64,000 bases of DNA, taken from positions 3,698,501-3,762,500 of the forward strand of contig NZ_PPFB01000001.1 of assembly GCF_002899455.1 (NCBI RefSeq), read 5' to 3'. Source of the DNA: Streptomyces sp. DH-12 (lineage in GTDB: Bacteria; Actinomycetota; Actinomycetes; Streptomycetales; Streptomycetaceae). This document shows, piece after piece, positions 62,802 to 64,000 of this stretch. A program made the translations under genes and the position numbers. Position 1 is the stretch's first letter; the number at the start of each line of letters is the position of its first letter. The notes beneath the pieces were generated by a model. That model was not told the origin of the DNA. It searched no databases and saw only the letters and a list, made by a program, of their open reading frames with translations.

Positions 62802-64000
62802 TCAAGCCGCCGTTTCCGGCGCCGGGGCCGGTGTCGCGGCGGACGGGGCCGGGGCGGGCCGGGTGATCCGGCGGCGGCGGGTGGGCAGGCCGAGGGTGGG
62901 GTGGGAGACGGCCCAGGCCGCGGCCCTGCAGACCAGCTCCTTGTAGCGGGCCGCGAGGCGGCCGGTCAGGGCGGCGTTCACCGCCCGGTCGTCGGCGGTG
63001 ACGTACTGGATGAGGCCGTCCTTGCGGCCCAGCGAGACGCACTGGTTGACGTAGCGCAGCGGCACGTGCGGCAGCTTGCCGCCGGTCAGGCGCGCCGCGA
63101 TGGCGTCGGCGGCCTGCCACGCGGTGGGCGTGCCGGTCGCGCACGACATCCGCAGCGGCTTGCCGCCGGGCCCCTGCACCAGGGCCGCGTCGCCGACGGC
63201 GTACACGTCCGGGTGCGAGACCGAGCGCATGGTGCCGTCGACCACGATCTGCCCCGTGTCGCTCACCTCCAGTGCCGTGGCCCGGGCGATCGGGTGCACG
63301 GCGAACCCGGCGGTCCACACGGTCAGCGCGGACGGCAGGACCGTCCCGTCGGCGGTGACCACGCGGTCCTCCTCCACGGCCGTGACCTCGGCGTCCTCGC
63401 GCACGGTGATGCCGAGCCGGGCGAAGACCGCCCGCACGTGGTCGCGGCCCCTGGGTGACAGCCAGTCGCCGAGGCCGGCGCGGGCGGCGAGGGTGACCTC
63501 CAGGTCCGGACGCGACTCGGCGATCTCCGTCGCCGCCTCCAGACCGGTGAGGCCGCCGCCCACCACGACCACGGGCTGCCCGGTGCCGAGCCCGGCCAGC
63601 CGCTCGCGCACCCGCAGCGCGCCGGCCCGCCCGGCGATCTCGTACGCGTGCTCGGCGGCGCCCGGCACGCCCCGGTCGTCCCAGCGGCTGCCGAGGGCGT
63701 GGACGAGGGTGTCGTACGCCAGCTCCTCGGCACCGGTGCCGCCGGTGACGGTGACGACCTTGCGGTCGACGTCGACGGCGGTGACCCGGGCGACCTTCAG
63801 CTCGACGCCGGTCCCGGCGAGCACGTCGGTCAGCGGCCGGTGGGCGGGTGTCCGGCCGGTGGCCAGCTCGTGGTTGCGGACCCGCTCGGCGAAGTCGGGC
63901 TCGGCGTTGACGAGGGTGAGGGCGACGTCGTCACGGTGCAGCCGCCTGGCGAGCCGTCCGGCGGCGGAGGCTCCGGCGTACCCGGCTCCGAGGACGATGA
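62802..64000 (-). CDS. NDH-2-like NAD(P)/FAD-dependent oxidoreductase, 5' end outside window
   Basis: The reading frame continues past the right edge. The visible part has the FAD-binding GAGYAGASAAGRLAR, then the second nucleotide-binding site VVVVGGGLTGLEAATEIAES, the FAD motif DVYAVGDAALVQGPGG, and PHVPLRYVNQCVSLGRKDGL. These are hallmarks of type II NADH dehydrogenase-like flavoproteins that pass electrons to quinone, although soluble disulfide-type relatives exist. C-terminal tail after about TRRRRITRPAPAP is Ala/Pro-rich. An internal ATG at 63824 is not the true start. Confidence 0.85.
   Translation of the reverse strand, partial: IVLGAGYAGASAAGRLARRLHRDDVALTLVNAEPDFAERVRNHELATGRTPAHRPLTDVLAGTGVELKVARVTAVDVDRKVVTVTGGTGAEELAYDTLVHALGSRWDDRGVPGAAEHAYEIAGRAGALRVRERLAGLGTGQPVVVVGGGLTGLEAATEIAESRPDLEVTLAARAGLGDWLSPRGRDHVRAVFARLGITVREDAEVTAVEEDRVVTADGTVLPSALTVWTAGFAVHPIARATALEVSDTGQIVVDGTMRSVSHPDVYAVGDAALVQGPGGKPLRMSCATGTPTAWQAADAIAARLTGGKLPHVPLRYVNQCVSLGRKDGLIQYVTADDRAVNAALTGRLAARYKELVCRAAAWAVSHPTLGLPTRRRRITRPAPAPSAATPAPAPETAA

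Noticed and set aside
60405..63458. 1017-codon plus-strand frame across the kinase and flavoprotein
   Set aside because: Antisense shadow of two well-supported minus-strand genes; its product is low-complexity Gly/Arg/Gln.

Overview
The window reads as a chromosomal segment of a Streptomyces (high-GC actinomycete). Coding sequence is very GC-rich with strong G/C at third codon positions, GTG starts are common, many neighbouring genes overlap by 4 bases (ATGA or GTGA), and the gene content (HspR-controlled dnaK operon, kynurenine operon, DUF3151, DUF2617, YbjN, Yip1, CsbD and TerD proteins) is typical of the genus. From memory the core gene order resembles the middle of the Streptomyces coelicolor chromosome; that is recollection, not a search.

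Layout. 1-9.3 kb: end of an ABC exporter permease, a cytochrome P450, a glyoxalase-fold protein, then two tandem NarL-type two-component systems, the second in one operon with a secreted hydrolase and a membrane acyltransferase. 9.4-12.5 kb: a complete tryptophan-to-anthranilate (kynurenine) operon. 12.6-19.2 kb: housekeeping metabolism (DUF3151, class II fructose-bisphosphate aldolase, PyrE, aldose epimerase, a CoxG-like protein, a membrane-bound spermidine-synthase-like protein, DUF2617). 19.5-23.8 kb: a small Gly/Cys-rich membrane peptide, an aminotransferase, a small membrane protein, DUF1707 and YbjN proteins. 23.9-27.1 kb: ClpB and a divergent PPOX-fold protein sharing a HAIR operator. 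27.2-31 kb: a small secreted peptide with three DSSWG repeats, a Rieske-fold remnant, and three LuxR-type paralogues. 31-38 kb: an orphan sugar-binding lipoprotein, hspR-dnaJ-grpE-dnaK (transcribed right to left) and a degenerate lipid-P sugar transferase. 38-46 kb: a large membrane Fe-S oxidoreductase, a junction where two genes have both lost their 5' ends, a Yip1 protein and a large secreted FG-GAP protein. 46-47.6 kb: a phosphoribosyltransferase, dCTP deaminase and a mini zinc-ribbon protein. 47.8-49.8 kb: tRNA-Gly(CCC) followed by a gene-poor stretch with a decayed second tRNA copy and gene fragments, probably an old integration hotspot. 49.8-64 kb: secreted LTD protein, an OmpR-type two-component system with a GerMN lipoprotein, DUF3152 protease-like protein, CsbD and hydrophobic stress peptides, polysaccharide deacetylase, TerD, a SigE-family sigma factor between two paralogous surface proteins, a third NarL-type system whose kinase is a fused double module, and the start of an NDH-2-like flavoprotein.

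How the genes fit together. The dnaK operon and clpB form one heat-shock regulon: HspR is encoded at the end of the dnaK operon and HAIR operators lie before both dnaK and clpB. TDO, kynureninase and the formamidase-like hydrolase make a closed three-step pathway. The best candidate for an undescribed system is the 27.2-31 kb cluster: a repeat-bearing secreted peptide translationally linked to a protein that keeps the Rieske-oxygenase outline but not its metal ligands, divergent from a tandem set of LuxR regulators with a shared non-HTH sensor half. The sigma factor and its two paralogous surface partners (56.98-58.96 kb) is a second candidate.
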